The position numbers were made by a program, and so were the translations under genes. The notes under the pieces were generated by a model. The model did no database searches, was not told where the DNA came from, and worked only from the letters and a program-made list of their open reading frames with translations. From Carex sylvatica (taxonomy: Eukaryota; Streptophyta; Magnoliopsida; Poales; Cyperaceae), in NCBI GenBank assembly GCA_964058845.1, contig CAXKVR010000070.1, forward strand, positions 186,001 through 250,000: a stretch of DNA of 64,000 nucleotides. Direction: 5' to 3'. Shown in pieces: positions 40,116 through 51,310 of the stretch; the first letter of the stretch is position 1, and each line of letters starts with the position of its first letter.

Positions 40116-40679
40116 TGCTCTAACACTTTTGCTTATAAATTTTCCTTAGAAGCGAACTGCCAAGGTTTTGCATGAAGAGAGTGTCGGAGACGATCAGAGA
40201 ACATTTGAGGAGACACCGAGAGAGCTCGGAATTCACATCCAGTGCAATTACACCGAGAGGAGACACTGAGTCGTCTGTTTTAACTTGCCACGAATCTCAA
40301 AACAGACCCCATATCTAAATAAATAGGCACCGAATTTCAATTGATCGGCTGAAACTGACTGGGACCTAATTGTACTCAGTCAGGTACCTAGCAGGATACC
40401 GATTCGAGAGCTCAGTGGGACCCGGTTAAGGTGTTCACATCAGATTTGTAAAAGCACTTGTTTAGACCGTTTAATCAGTTAATTAGTCACTAGCGACAAC
40501 TAAACTATTATGAATTTTTTCAACTAATAAATTAATCACTTGTACCATGTCCGTATTATGGAGAGGTTTGAGCCTGAATGAGTTGTAATCGAAGCCGCTA
40601 TGTATTTTGCTTACCATACCAGCAAGAAGCCGCCTAGCTTCTCTACCGTCTCCAATTTGCTCTGAATTTTTCCAAAAAA
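40116..40679. other. Linker between ferredoxin copies with an extra promoter fragment
   Basis: Separates blocks A and B. About 40560-40650 (GAATGAGTTGTAATCGAAG and CTATGTATT) is a third, partial copy of the promoter-side sequence seen near 40025-40090 and 44040-44100. This suggests the junction left by the duplication event. Confidence 0.6.
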
Positions 40680-41014
40680 AAAAATCTATACGACAAAACC
40701 TAGCCCAGAAGAAAACAGGTACCGTAGATTGAGCATCACACAACTGACAATATGGCAATCATTTCAAAAATATAAAATGCCAATTCTGTATATATTTCTA
40801 TAGTGTCTTACATGACATTTATTTTAGGCGAAGACCAAAAAATTGGGGTACAAAAATGGGTCATAAGAGCTAACACCAATTTATCGAGCTAGAACTAGCA
40901 AGGGAAAAAAAAAAAAAAAAAAAACTAAATCCCAAAGCAAAATGTTCTAAACACTACAAAAATGTTCTAAGAAGATATTTTCTGTACTCAATGTGGTTTT
41001 GGAACGTGAAAATG

Positions 41015-43776
41015 TCATGTTGCAGCCGGTAGAGCCAATCGGAGACCATCAAGCTCAGGTATAGCAATTACTTGACAACCAAGGCGAGACCTATAATCAT
41101 TTAGGGTCAGGGGCAGAATTAGAAAATTTATATAGAGGGGGCTAAAAACTTAAAATACATAATTATTAATTTATAGTTAGTGGAATTTGAACCCAAGACC
41201 TCCCAAGTACAAAAAAAAGCCTTAACCACTAGACTACAAGCACACATTTGATATTTTATGAGGGGTACTAAACTATATAAAAACTTTAAGAAAATAAAAA
41301 TTCAATTAAATTTTAACTTACGTGGTAAAGAATTTCGAAATCATGGGGTGGCTTAGCACCCCCGGGACTATGTGTAAATCTGCCCCTGTTTAGGGTAGTA
41401 AATATCAAGTTTAAAGGGGAAGGACCATCTTACAAAAAAATACTAGATCACTGATGTTACTTCAATTTGCAAGGAGGAGGTGAAATGACATTATCCGCAC
41501 CCAACAAAAATCCAATTATCATACATGCCTAATAATCACTTTTGTTATTGTAATGTTCCCACTGTGTGTAACTTTGGTTTGTTTACATCTGATTTAGAAC
41601 TTTTATGAAAACTCTGAAACTCTATGTAGAAAGTTCAATAGAGGAACCGACCAATGCTATCAATCTCATCAGGCAGGTAAAATTGAGATCCTTGGATATT
41701 AGCATTGTGACTTGGCTTGCCACGGTCCAAAATGGTGTTTTTTTTTCTTTTTCTTTTTATAAGGCATGTTAGGAATTATTAACATCAGAAGTCAAAAGTT
41801 CATACGTTTCAGTTAGGCCAAAGGCAAGATCAAGCATGTCATTTTCTTCATCAGTTGGATCTTCTAGTTTGTTATAGTAATTCACATCCTACAATAAATA
41901 AATTAATTACAATCTAATATCTAATAGAAGTTCTAATACTGAATAATTTTAGGTACCCCGTAGAAACCTCAAAATATTATATATCCACTTGAAGAATGAA
42001 AACATTTGAACCCTCATAAAATAAAGGGAATATCAGTCATACCCGTACATAACACATGAAGAATATCGTCTCATGATTTAGGCACATTAGTGAGAGACAA
42101 AAGAAGAGCACCTACAAATACTTTTTTTTATAGAAATTGAAAGAGTGTTCTATGTGACTTTAGTATTGATTATTGGAGCAAGTGAAACATTTCTTGTCTT
42201 GCACAGGTATTAATCAAAATTCAAGGTTTTTTACAGGCAAGTACAAAACTTTTGTTCGAAAATTAAACTCCCATTAAAAGAGCCCCTTAAAAGGTATACA
42301 GTCAACGAAAATGTACCATCACAATCACGTGGCATGTGGAACATGCAAGGGAACCTTCACATGCCCCTGTTTTTTCCAAAAATATAAACCAAAAGAATAA
42401 ATCATTAGCTTATGTCAGCTCAATAAGGCCTATAGTGTGCATTATTCGGTGTCATTTGTTTTGATGGGACCTGCTCATTGTTTTGGGTTGGTCCTCTCGT
42501 TAGAAGTAGAACTTTAGTTCATATTAGTTAGTTGTTCACAATCTGGTTCTTCTTAAAAATGTACTTATAAATAAGTTTCTGTTTTGCGTATTGGACATCA
42601 CTCTTCCAATTTTTGTTTTCAAAAAGGGGGGAACAAAAAGGTTGTAGAAGGACAAAGGAACAAAATCAGCATCTCTCAATTTTCATAGATGTAGAAACAA
42701 AAGAGGAAAAAAGAACCTTCTAGTTCTATGTCATTTTCATGAGCTGCCTCTAACATGGACATTCCGATTGGAACTTTTATATGCTTCTCCTCCCCATCCT
42801 TATCCACAAATGTCACAGAAATCCTTCAGATTTTCCGATCAACCCCAAGAAATAAAATTACTTCAAATAATGGCCGAAAATCAATGTATCTCTATGAAGT
42901 AACAAATAGAAGTAGGAGATCTTACGTTTCATTCGATTGGTTGCCATCTGATTGAACTTTATCACTAGTGGTTGTACCAGTAGAGAAGAAAAATCTTGTC
43001 TGAAAATCATCATTAATTCAATGTCTTAAAGAAGAAGAATAAACAGTTTCATATACATATATAATAACCCAATGGAACTTCCGTTAATATTGCAAACATT
43101 ATCAATTTTATAATTAATGCAATATTCAAGAAACTATTGCCTTGGTCAAGTCCCAAAATGAGCTTCATATTTGTGATCAAATTCAATTAAAAATGTATCT
43201 ATAATAGATTAGAAAAGGTGAATGAATAAACCAAAGGGTTGGAACAACGATTTTGGTCACGACATCTTGAGATGCTTCTCTTAGTAACAAATTTTTCAGC
43301 TGTGACACAAATTTTCAAGTTACACATTAGTATTTAACCAAAAAATTTACAATGTGAATCTTCACAAACTAGTAGAAATCAAATGGTTAAACATAGAAAC
43401 ATTATCAGCCTTTGGCAATTTGATACTTTACAGGTGTAAGGGTTTTGTAAAAATATTTGCTGTTTCAGTATAAAATGAGCCTCAATTACGCAACTAAGGT
43501 TAGTAATGAAAACAAAACCCTAAAGTGTTCAGTTTTTCATACTATACTGGTACTGTTTTTGGCAAATAAGGAATGGTACTGGCACACACCATCCAACATG
43601 AATCAAACAGCTAAAGCTCCAATCAAGTACCAAAAAATTGCCTAAAATCCCACAGAAAACGGACAAAAACAGGAATCCCCGATAGGATTCGAAACTGAAA
43701 GCAAAAGAAGAGAGAACTAACCGACTCTGGTCTCGTTCAAGATGCGAAACCCCAGGCGAGAGATTCTAGAAAACAT
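41015..43776 (-). CDS. MFDX: Mitochondrial adrenodoxin-type ferredoxin, copy B, C-terminally shortened
   Basis: Tandem paralogue with the same predicted matrix electron-transfer role. Exons: 43776-43722, 43299-43232, 42999-42926, 42823-42717, 42366-42317, 41888-41806 and 41090-41015, giving 170 aa. Six of the seven exons have exactly the length of their copy A counterparts. The four cluster cysteines (104, 110, 113, 151) and the acidic helix are kept. In the last exon the Arg codon CGA after PAAT has become TGA, and 12 bases are missing just downstream, so the protein stops 13 residues early. The former tail can still be read after the stop as HFHVPKPH. The conserved proline (P167) before the break is kept. 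It corresponds by position to adrenodoxin Pro108, after which that protein can be truncated and still fold. The gene may therefore still work. An hAT MITE sits in the last intron. Confidence 0.9.
41108..41388. mobile_element. hAT MITE in the last intron of ferredoxin copy B, 281 bp
   Basis: The terminal inverted repeat is CAGGGGCAGA / TCTGCCCCTG. A perfect 8-bp duplication TTTAGGGT lies at 41100-41107 and 41389-41396. Copy A has the uninterrupted site (CATTTAGAGTAGTAAAT at about 37024), so the insertion followed the gene duplication or was specific to one copy. Confidence 0.92.
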
Positions 43777-44189
43777 GGTTGTAATTGGAGAACTCGCCTC
43801 TCAAGCCACACTCTGCCTACTTTCAGGGCTCTCCGTTTAGATCAGAGCGTTCAGAAAATGCAAAGTGCGAACCTTCGAAAGGTTGCGCGTCTAGCCTCTA
43901 GACTAGACGGGGACGAATGGAGCTAAAACAGAAGCACGATACAGCAAGAAAAAATAAAGGAAACAAAACAAAAAAGAAGAAGAATTGTAAATTGAAGATA
44001 TCTTACCAGATTCGGCCCACAGGCCTTGATCCGTAGGCTTTGGGCCTTTATGAGTTTTAATCAACCCTCGGTTTGTATTCATTCTGCTCGTCGGCCACCT
44101 AAAGTTTCTCTGTTTTTTATTTTTTATTTTTTGTTTCTGCTCTGAGATATTTTTGCGATAGAAATATATTATCCCTCGTGTGCCGGATA

Positions 44190-44960
44190 GATAATATAAT
44201 GTAAGTCTGTAACTAGTTTCGAAGCGCAGTGACGGATGAATTATTCGGGTTTAGTTCAGCAATGTTAAAATTTATGACTCAGAAATAATTTAGATATAAA
44301 GATAATATAATGTAAGTCTGTAACTATGTTTCGAAGCGTAGTAACGGATGAATTATTCGGGTTTGGTTTAGCAATGTCAAAATTTGTGACTCAGAAATAA
44401 TTCAGATATAAATCGGGAATGATTATGAATTATTCGAATCAAAGATCTCAGTCCTGCAAGAGAGCAAAAAAAAAATATTATGGGAAAATTTTGGAAATAA
44501 TTCGCAAATAATTCGTACAATTCGAAATTTTTTTGTAAAATTCACAAATTATTTTTAATTTAATTCGGTCAAAGTTCGGTCAACCGAATAATTCGGCATT
44601 TGGTTTGGCATCACAAAAAAAATGAATTATTCGGATTTAATTCGGGTTTAATTCGCGAATCTTGTAACTAAGGTGCCTCACACAGTGACAACATTCGTGA
44701 TGTATTCGCGTTTTATTCATTTTTTGACGTTTTCAAACCAAATTCTGAATTAAACACAAAAAAATGTACAATATATTTTATTCACGAATAAAATGCGAAT
44801 CACGAATTATTCGCGAGAAAAATGTCAAAAAAATGTTTTAATTTTTTTTTGTAGGGTTTTTTTTGTACTTCCTTATTATACTGAATCATATCCGAATTAT
44901 ACTCGAATCACGAAAATTTGATCTCACCGAACTATTCGTTTGTCACTATACTACCTCACC
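44190..44960. repeat. Non-coding block rich in GAATTATTCGG repeats
   Basis: GAATTATTCGG and its complement recur many times. A unit of about 115 bases starting TAATGTAAGTCTGTAACTA is tandemly doubled at about 44199-44310 and 44311-44420. The outer words AGTGACGGATGAATTATTCGG and CGAACTATTCGTTTGTCACT look like inverted termini of a hAT-type element, but no target duplication could be found. Confidence 0.55.
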
Positions 44961-45625
44961 GTCGGCTGCTCATATGGTCATATGCAGTGTTTTTACATAT
45001 AAGACCCTGATAACATTAGTAATCATGAATATATTGTAATTTTTGAAAGACACAATATACATCGGATTTTAGAAAAAAAAATAATGAATGTTATTAATTA
45101 TAAACATGATGTATTTCATAAATTTATAAATATTTGTTTACTAGTTTATTTTATCTTAGACCCTACAAATATGAAAGTTTCTCAGTGCATGCATTCACTG
45201 TTTTAAACAATTTATAATTATAAATGATGCGACGTACCTTCTCTTCTATTAAAGTAAAATATCATAGAGTAAAATTATAATATGATTTTTTCAAATTCCT
45301 GCTCTATATACTAATTACATAAAATAAGCATTATTATTCGAATTATTCGTAGATTTACTTTAATATGGTTCTTATATTAAATTATAAATGATGCGACGTA
45401 CCCTCTCTTCTATTAAAGTATATCTACGAATAATTCGAAGAATCGTAATCATATCGCCAAAATTGTCCTTACAAAATTTAAATACAAAAAAGTAGCGGCA
45501 AAGTGTTATCTATCCGGCATGCGAAGCGAAGGCAGCGATGGCATACAAACACAATAATTTTAACAAAGGCAGCGCCGACACCAAATGTTATTCTGACAAT
45601 ATATATAGAGTAAGACTTAAGGTCC
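44961..45625. other. Intergenic, no gene; short direct repeat
   Basis: AT-rich. TAAATGATGCGACGTACC and TCTCTTCTATTAAAGTA occur together twice, near 45220-45260 and 45386-45420. ATTATTCGTAGAT / ATCTACGAATAAT form an inverted pair at about 45340-45440. No gene could be supported. Confidence 0.5.
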
Positions 45626-45634
45626 TTCGTACTA

Positions 45635-45849
45635 GAGGGCTGCTCTCGGACCGGGTTCGGGCGGACCGGGTTTATCCGGGGTCGGGCCACGGGTTTGGTC
45701 GGGTACGGGTAGGTCGGGTAAACGGGTATCTCGGGTATAATTTTCAAAAACCGTACCCGACCCGAGTTTTACCCGTGCCCGTGGTACCCGGCACGGGTAG
45801 GGCGGTCCGGGTATGGTACCCGGTCCGGGTCGGGTACCCGGTCCGGTCC

Positions 45850-45884
<35 letters not shown>

Positions 45885-46433
45885 CTGTTTTTTTTTTCTG
45901 GTTTTTTCTGTTTTTTTTTTTTTTTTTTTTTTTTAGGCGGCAAATTCGAAATTTCAAAAAAAATTGAATTTTTTTGAATTTTTTTGAATTTTTTCTGAAT
46001 TTTTTTGAATTTTTTTTGAATTTTTTTTGAATTTTTTTGAATTTTTTTGAATTTTTCTGAATTTTTCTGAATTTTTTTGAATTTTTTTGAATTTTTTAAC
46101 GGGTACGGGTCGGGTACGGGGTCGGGTACGGGTCGGGTACGGGTCGGGTACGGGTCGGGTACGGGTCGGGTACGGGGTCGGGTACGGGTTGGGTACGTGT
46201 CGGGTCGGGTCGGGGTCGGGTCTGGGTCCGAGTCGGGTTGGTCGGGTCGGACTTAAATCGAACCGGATTTGGTCGGGTTTTGAACCAAAAAATCGTACCC
46301 TACCCGTTTTTTACCCGTACCCGTGTACCCGTTTACCCGACCCATATCCGGGCTCGGGCACGGGTAACCCGGGTAACGGGCACGGACGGGTACGGGTCGG
46401 GTCCGACCCGGGCGGGTAAAAGCAAACCACTAA
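45635..46433. mobile_element. hAT-like element packed with CGGGTA and GAATTTTTT repeats, 799 bp
   Basis: Flanked by TTCGTACTA at 45626-45634 and 46434-46442 (8 bp plus one chance base, or 9 bp). Subterminal CGGGTA/TACCCG repeats fill both ends. The middle holds long T tracts (45851-45935) and about 14 copies of a GAATTTTTT-type unit (45960-46096). The reading frames across it are simple-sequence translations (Gly/Arg/Val or poly-Lys) and not genes. Confidence 0.75.
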
Positions 46434-46442
46434 TTCGTACTA

Positions 46443-47908
46443 CGGCTTCAAAAATCTATTATATAAATTTCAAATTTCAATTTAAGTATCTATTGACTCT
46501 TAGAATACTCATTTTTACTATTTTTGAAAATCTTGAAAAAAAAATATTTATAAAAGATGACAAAAAAAGTCTAAAATATTGACAATTTTTTTATTTTTAA
46601 GTCATTTTTTTGTCTTTTTCATAAATTATAAAAATAGTAAAAATTGATATTGTACAAGTTCATTATATAACCAATTTAGTGAGCTACTTAAATCAAAGTT
46701 TGAAGTTTGAAATTTATTCAATAAATTTTTAAGAACGTAGCACGGATGACCTTATGCTATCTGGAGCATCCAAGCCTTATATATATATAATATATTTTGT
46801 GTTATGTACTTTTCAACCGTATGATGGACTTTGAGACCAGTGTTGAAAAATTCGCTAGGTGATAGGTTAACATAAAAGAATGAACAGAGATGAATTCAAT
46901 TAAATTTCTCTTCTGATTTCTCCCCACTCGACGTACACACACACACATCCCTGCCGCTCTCTTGTGCCTCTTGGCCCTGGCCGCTCTCTCGCGCCTCCTC
47001 TTCTTGGTCATTCCCTATCAGCCGCATGTCCCCTTAATCATCTCTCTGTCCATTGCTTATCTTCCTCTCTCTTATCTTCCTCTCTCGCTCTTACTCTTGC
47101 ACTTCAGAGACCTCCATGATGCAGTTGGAGGCGTGAGGTGGCGTGAGATGCAACCGTGCTGGAGGGACTAACCTTCTCTCTTCGTATTTTGAATTGGAGA
47201 AAAATAATTAAATAAGGATGAAGGATAGGGAGGCGACAGTGAAGGCGACAGTGAAGGCTTATGCGGCTGCTACTGTGTCCGTGAGAAAAAAAAAAATCAT
47301 TCAGAGTGAATTTTTTTTTTTCATACGCACAACATTTTGACGATTCAAATTAGACTCGAACTCAAGCTCATTCTCATTCACTCCTAGCAGTCAAACAGGC
47401 CCTGAGAGAGCGCGAGGATGATTTTTTTGAACGAAGCACTTTGGTTTTTAATTTTTCGTTAGCGTTATTCACCCAACGCTTACATCTTGCCCAAATCTCA
47501 AAGTTCATCCAATGATTAAAAATCACATAGTACATGATGACACTATATATGCATAGCACCATAGCTCAACTCTCTCTATATATTTTTCTCGACCCTGGAT
47601 TTTCAAGGGAATAACAAGTATATTTTGGATCTTTAAAAGTTACAACAGTATATCTAATTCTTGAACAAGGACTCAACATCCATGAAAAAATAAACGCATA
47701 AAGTTTGGCCAAACAAATTTACAAGTCTAATTAAATTGAGGAGAGCCTGTCCAAATGCATATAATCGGAGGCGATCCAATAAGTATCCGATTAAACTGGA
47801 TCTGATGTTTCATATAGGAGCTGTGTGATTCACATCAAACTTAATTCGTAAAGACAATATTAACATTTGTGTTGATCAAGTCATCAGATGCTTTCTACTG
47901 AACATCTA
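46443..47908. other. Intergenic, no gene; GC-richer patch 46.93-47.18 kb
   Basis: Mostly AT-rich. About 46930-47180 is pyrimidine-rich and GC-richer (CACACACACACATCC, then CTCTC and CTTCC runs), with open frames of low-complexity composition. It resembles a leader or transposon terminus more than a coding exon. No family could be assigned. Confidence 0.45.
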
Positions 47909-48412
47909 GGGTATGTTTGGATGAAATGAGAATAACTAGAATAGGAGGCTATTCTAGAATAGAAGCTATTCATAATAACAATGTGCATTCAAATAATATT
48001 TTTGCTATTCATAATAGTTAGATCAGCTGTTATTTTCTATTCCTTGTAAATGTTGGAATAACTCTTCGAAAGTGTGAAGAGAGAGAAAAAAAATAATTCC
48101 TTTTCGGATTTTCACTAATACAATCTCGAAATTATAAAATTGATATCATTTTTGTTATCTCCACGTCGTAACAATTCAATTGAAATCCCACTTACCTATT
48201 TTTTCTCTTAATTAGCATTTTATTAACACTATTCTTTATTGGTTACAGCTATTTACTATTCTAAATTTACAATTCAAACAATATTTTTACTAATCCGAAT
48301 AGCACCATTTTTATACTATATGAAAATCACTATTTATTTTCTATTCTCATTTGTTATTCTTAAATTTCACTATTTTAGCTATTCTAACTCTCATTCAAAC
48401 GTACTCCAAATA
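47909..48412. mobile_element. MITE with GGGTATGTTTGGATG ends, about 0.5 kb
   Basis: The left end GGGTATGTTTGGATGA is mirrored by CATTCAAACGTACTCC, with inner AATAGCTATTC-type words repeated on both sides. The GGGTNTGTTTGGAT terminus is common in plant MITEs. I could not find a clear target duplication, so the superfamily is open. Confidence 0.6.
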
Positions 48413-48666
48413 AAATTTAATTTGATGTCAATCGGACCGCCCCTGAATTCAAGACGAACTTATGAATTCATTAATTATCTATAAACATTTAAACACATGC
48501 TTCAACATCAGATTTTAGAAATTTATGTTGAATGTTTAAACACGTTTATACACTTTTAGACACATGTATTCAGGTTGGCTCTTCTGAACTCAGAGAGTCA
48601 GATATAGCTATTGATTGTCAACATTCATATTTACACACATATTTTTTAAAACAGAGATATAATTAT

Positions 48667-49026
48667 GAGAAGAGATTCAGTTACAATATTTGTAAGTTAT
48701 AACAATTTAGTTTTATAAATTTTAAAATCTAAACAGTTGATCTAAATTGTTCAACATGATCGCTATATTAAAATGTGTTTGAAGATCATTTTTTACTATT
48801 TATTAAGTATCTTACAAAACTGTTATTTTTGAGTAGTTTACAATTGTCAAAAAACAGTAGTTTTGTAAAATACTTAATATATAGTAAAATTTTCAAAAAA
48901 ATGTAAAATTTGATCTCCAAGCACATTTTAGTATAAATATTATGTTGAATGGTTTGGATTGATTGTTTGAACTTTTAAAATTGTAAAATCAAATTGTTGT
49001 AAGATGTTGCAAGTGGATCCCTCCTC
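48667..49026. mobile_element. Mutator-like hairpin MITE, 360 bp (reference copy of the family)
   Basis: A perfect 9-bp duplication TATAATTAT lies at 48658-48666 and 49027-49035. The ends GAGAAGAGATTCAGTTAC and TGCAAGTGGATCCCTCCTC are inverted. The arms share GATCTAAATTGTTCAACATG, AAAATGTGTTTGAAGATC and ACTATTTATTAAG with hairpins at 23.3, 30.9, 31.3, 53.8 and 55.2 kb. It is non-coding. Confidence 0.85.
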
Positions 49027-49715
49027 TATAATTATTTATATTTTTAAATAATCTCATATGCAAAAAAAAAAAAAAAAAATGTGACAAATAAAAAAGGGTA
49101 GGTGGGGCTATTGGCCTATGTCAGAAAATTTGAAAGGGATCAAACATAGAGGAAAACCGAAAAGAAATACCGTCCAAGCAAGACCGTGCCCCATACCGAC
49201 CTAAACCATGAATTCACATCACATGAGATATATTAAAATTTGAGTTGATAAAAATAAAAAAATAAATTCGGTTTTAAATATATTGAAATTTTCAGTTATC
49301 TCAAATAATACGGACTCCAAAACCACCTCCTGGAAATTGGCTATGTTTGGTTAGCATTCTGGATGAGTTGATATTGGGAGTAATTATAAAGATGAGGGTT
49401 CCAAATTTTCAATATTTTATACTTTTTATATCTCATCATAACTCATATTTTATATATTTGTTTTTAAAAGTCAAACTGTCAATCCGAACTGCTTAATATG
49501 ATATATATACTAAAATATGTTTAGAGATGAAATTTCATAATTTTTGCAAATCTTTTATTTATTTTTTATATGTAGAAAATCATTGTTTTCAAACGATACA
49601 TAAACAATAATTTTGTACATATCTTCAAATATCATAAAAAAATTCCAAAAATATAGTGCAGTGTATAATCTATGTACAATAGAAGGAAAGGGAAATGATG
49701 TTTTTTTTGGCAAAT

Positions 49716-49758
49716 ATTTAAATGCATAGTGATTATAGTACTCACTATGCATTTAAAT
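49716..49758. repeat. Perfect 17-bp inverted repeat
   Basis: ATTTAAATGCATAGTGA is followed, after a 9-base loop, by its exact complement TCACTATGCATTTAAAT. It is isolated in AT-rich DNA and its function is unknown. Confidence 0.8.
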
Positions 49759-50019
49759 AAAACTTATGTATTTAAATAAAACAAATATAGCGTGGTGTCT
49801 TATACAGTTTTTAAAATTTTCCTTAGCTTTTTTTTCTTTCAATAAAATAGAAAAATGATTCTTTTCCAATATCTCTTTCTCATTTTATCTCAATAAATTA
49901 TAGTAGTCAAAATTGACAAGCACAATTGAAAAAGAAAGAACAATTTGGACTTTCCTTTGGTGGATGGAATTGGTGAATGTGCCATCCAACCAAATAATTA
50001 ATTTATTTGAAAGTGACAT

Positions 50020-51310
50020 TTACATTTGAAGTACAAGTTAATAATTATTAGTGATATAAAGAAATAGCAAGTCACCTGTGGATGACCTGGTTGGACCTCT
50101 TTTTGTTCATTGTATATAATATTTCATACAACCAATTGTAATATTTTATATTTGCTTGTGTATTCCTAATTAGGCTACAAAAATTGACCTTATGGAGGTC
50201 TTAACTGAGTAGTTTATTGTACCACTGAAAGAACAGAATGTCAACTGGAAATCAGGCAGGATCAGGATTAAAACGGTACATAGTTCTTAGTACTTATTTC
50301 TTACATGATAATTACATTTTTCAAATTAGATTGAGCTGCTAAAACAAAATAAAAGAGCAGTTACATGCTTTTTTCCTTGGTACTGTTACACCAGTAAGCA
50401 CTTACTGATCCAAGGAGATAAATAATCACAACCCTGAAATAACATCATATTTTAATTGAAATTAAATTAACATAATCTTAGATAGAACAAACTATGACAA
50501 CTAAAAGTAAAAGACACAATTGTTTCCCAGCTTTTGTGTAGACTTTACTGTCTCTAATCAAGTTTAAGCCCTTTTCATAACTTCTAACATGATTTTATTG
50601 TTTTTCCAGGGTAAATTTTATTAGAATCATTGCTTCCTTCCACACACACACATACAAAGTGAAATATTGCAACAATTATGTAACTTGTCAATCTTTTCAG
50701 ATAAAAGAATGATTCATTGCATGACTTTTTCCACAATGTGATAAAGACCAGTTTGAGAAGAACAACCAGAAATTAAAGCATGAACCATTTTTTTCCTTTT
50801 GTGGACAGCATTGGTGATGAAATACAAGTAGGTATTATATAATTAGAAAGGAACAACACATAAGTTAATAAGTAGGTGCAACCTAACAATTGTTAAATAC
50901 AGAGCAAATCACCTACAATAGATCTTGTCCGACCTTTTATTTGATTCTTAATAGAAATTATCATAGATGTTTGAATTTGTATTAGCTTGCCTAATTGGGT
51001 TATAAACTTATAATATAGCCATAGCTGAGTAATTACAAAGCTAGCATAAGCAAACCTCTCAAACTATTACACATATACTTAGTGAAGCCTCATAAGACGG
51101 TGATGAAGCCCGCAAAATTTTATTTTAGCATTACAGAGTTCTTATTGCACAATAATTACAAAAAAACATTTTACCTTAGATACAGATAACTAGTTTACAA
51201 AAACACAATTAACACAGAAGTGTCCTAACAGTTCTTCATGCTTTTCTTTTCTTCGGCACTGTTAGCCACTTTTAACGATCCATGGAGCTAATCACCACCC
51301 TGAAAGAAAT
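50020..51310. repeat. Direct duplication downstream of the dormancy gene
   Basis: Two diverged blocks of about 430 bases (about 50020-50445 and 50870-51310) share GCAAGTCACCT / GCAAATCACCT near their starts. Both end in a candidate last exon, ACCCTGAAA on the plus strand. The right block carries the intact last exon of the dormancy-associated gene, and the left block a damaged copy. Confidence 0.65.

Larger units (their letters stand above)
40680..44115. repeat. Tandem duplication, block B (ferredoxin)
   Basis: Second block, in the same orientation as 36590-40115, running from ACAATATGGCAAT near 40747 to the GGCCTTTATGAGTTTTAATC promoter side near 44045. It is similar across exons and introns. 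Differences include the hAT MITE at 41108-41388 and the shortened last exon of the gene. Confidence 0.88.

Noticed and set aside
45538..45957. Overlapping open frames rich in Gly/Arg or Lys
   Set aside because: They are translations of CGGGTA repeats and T tracts inside the hAT-like element.
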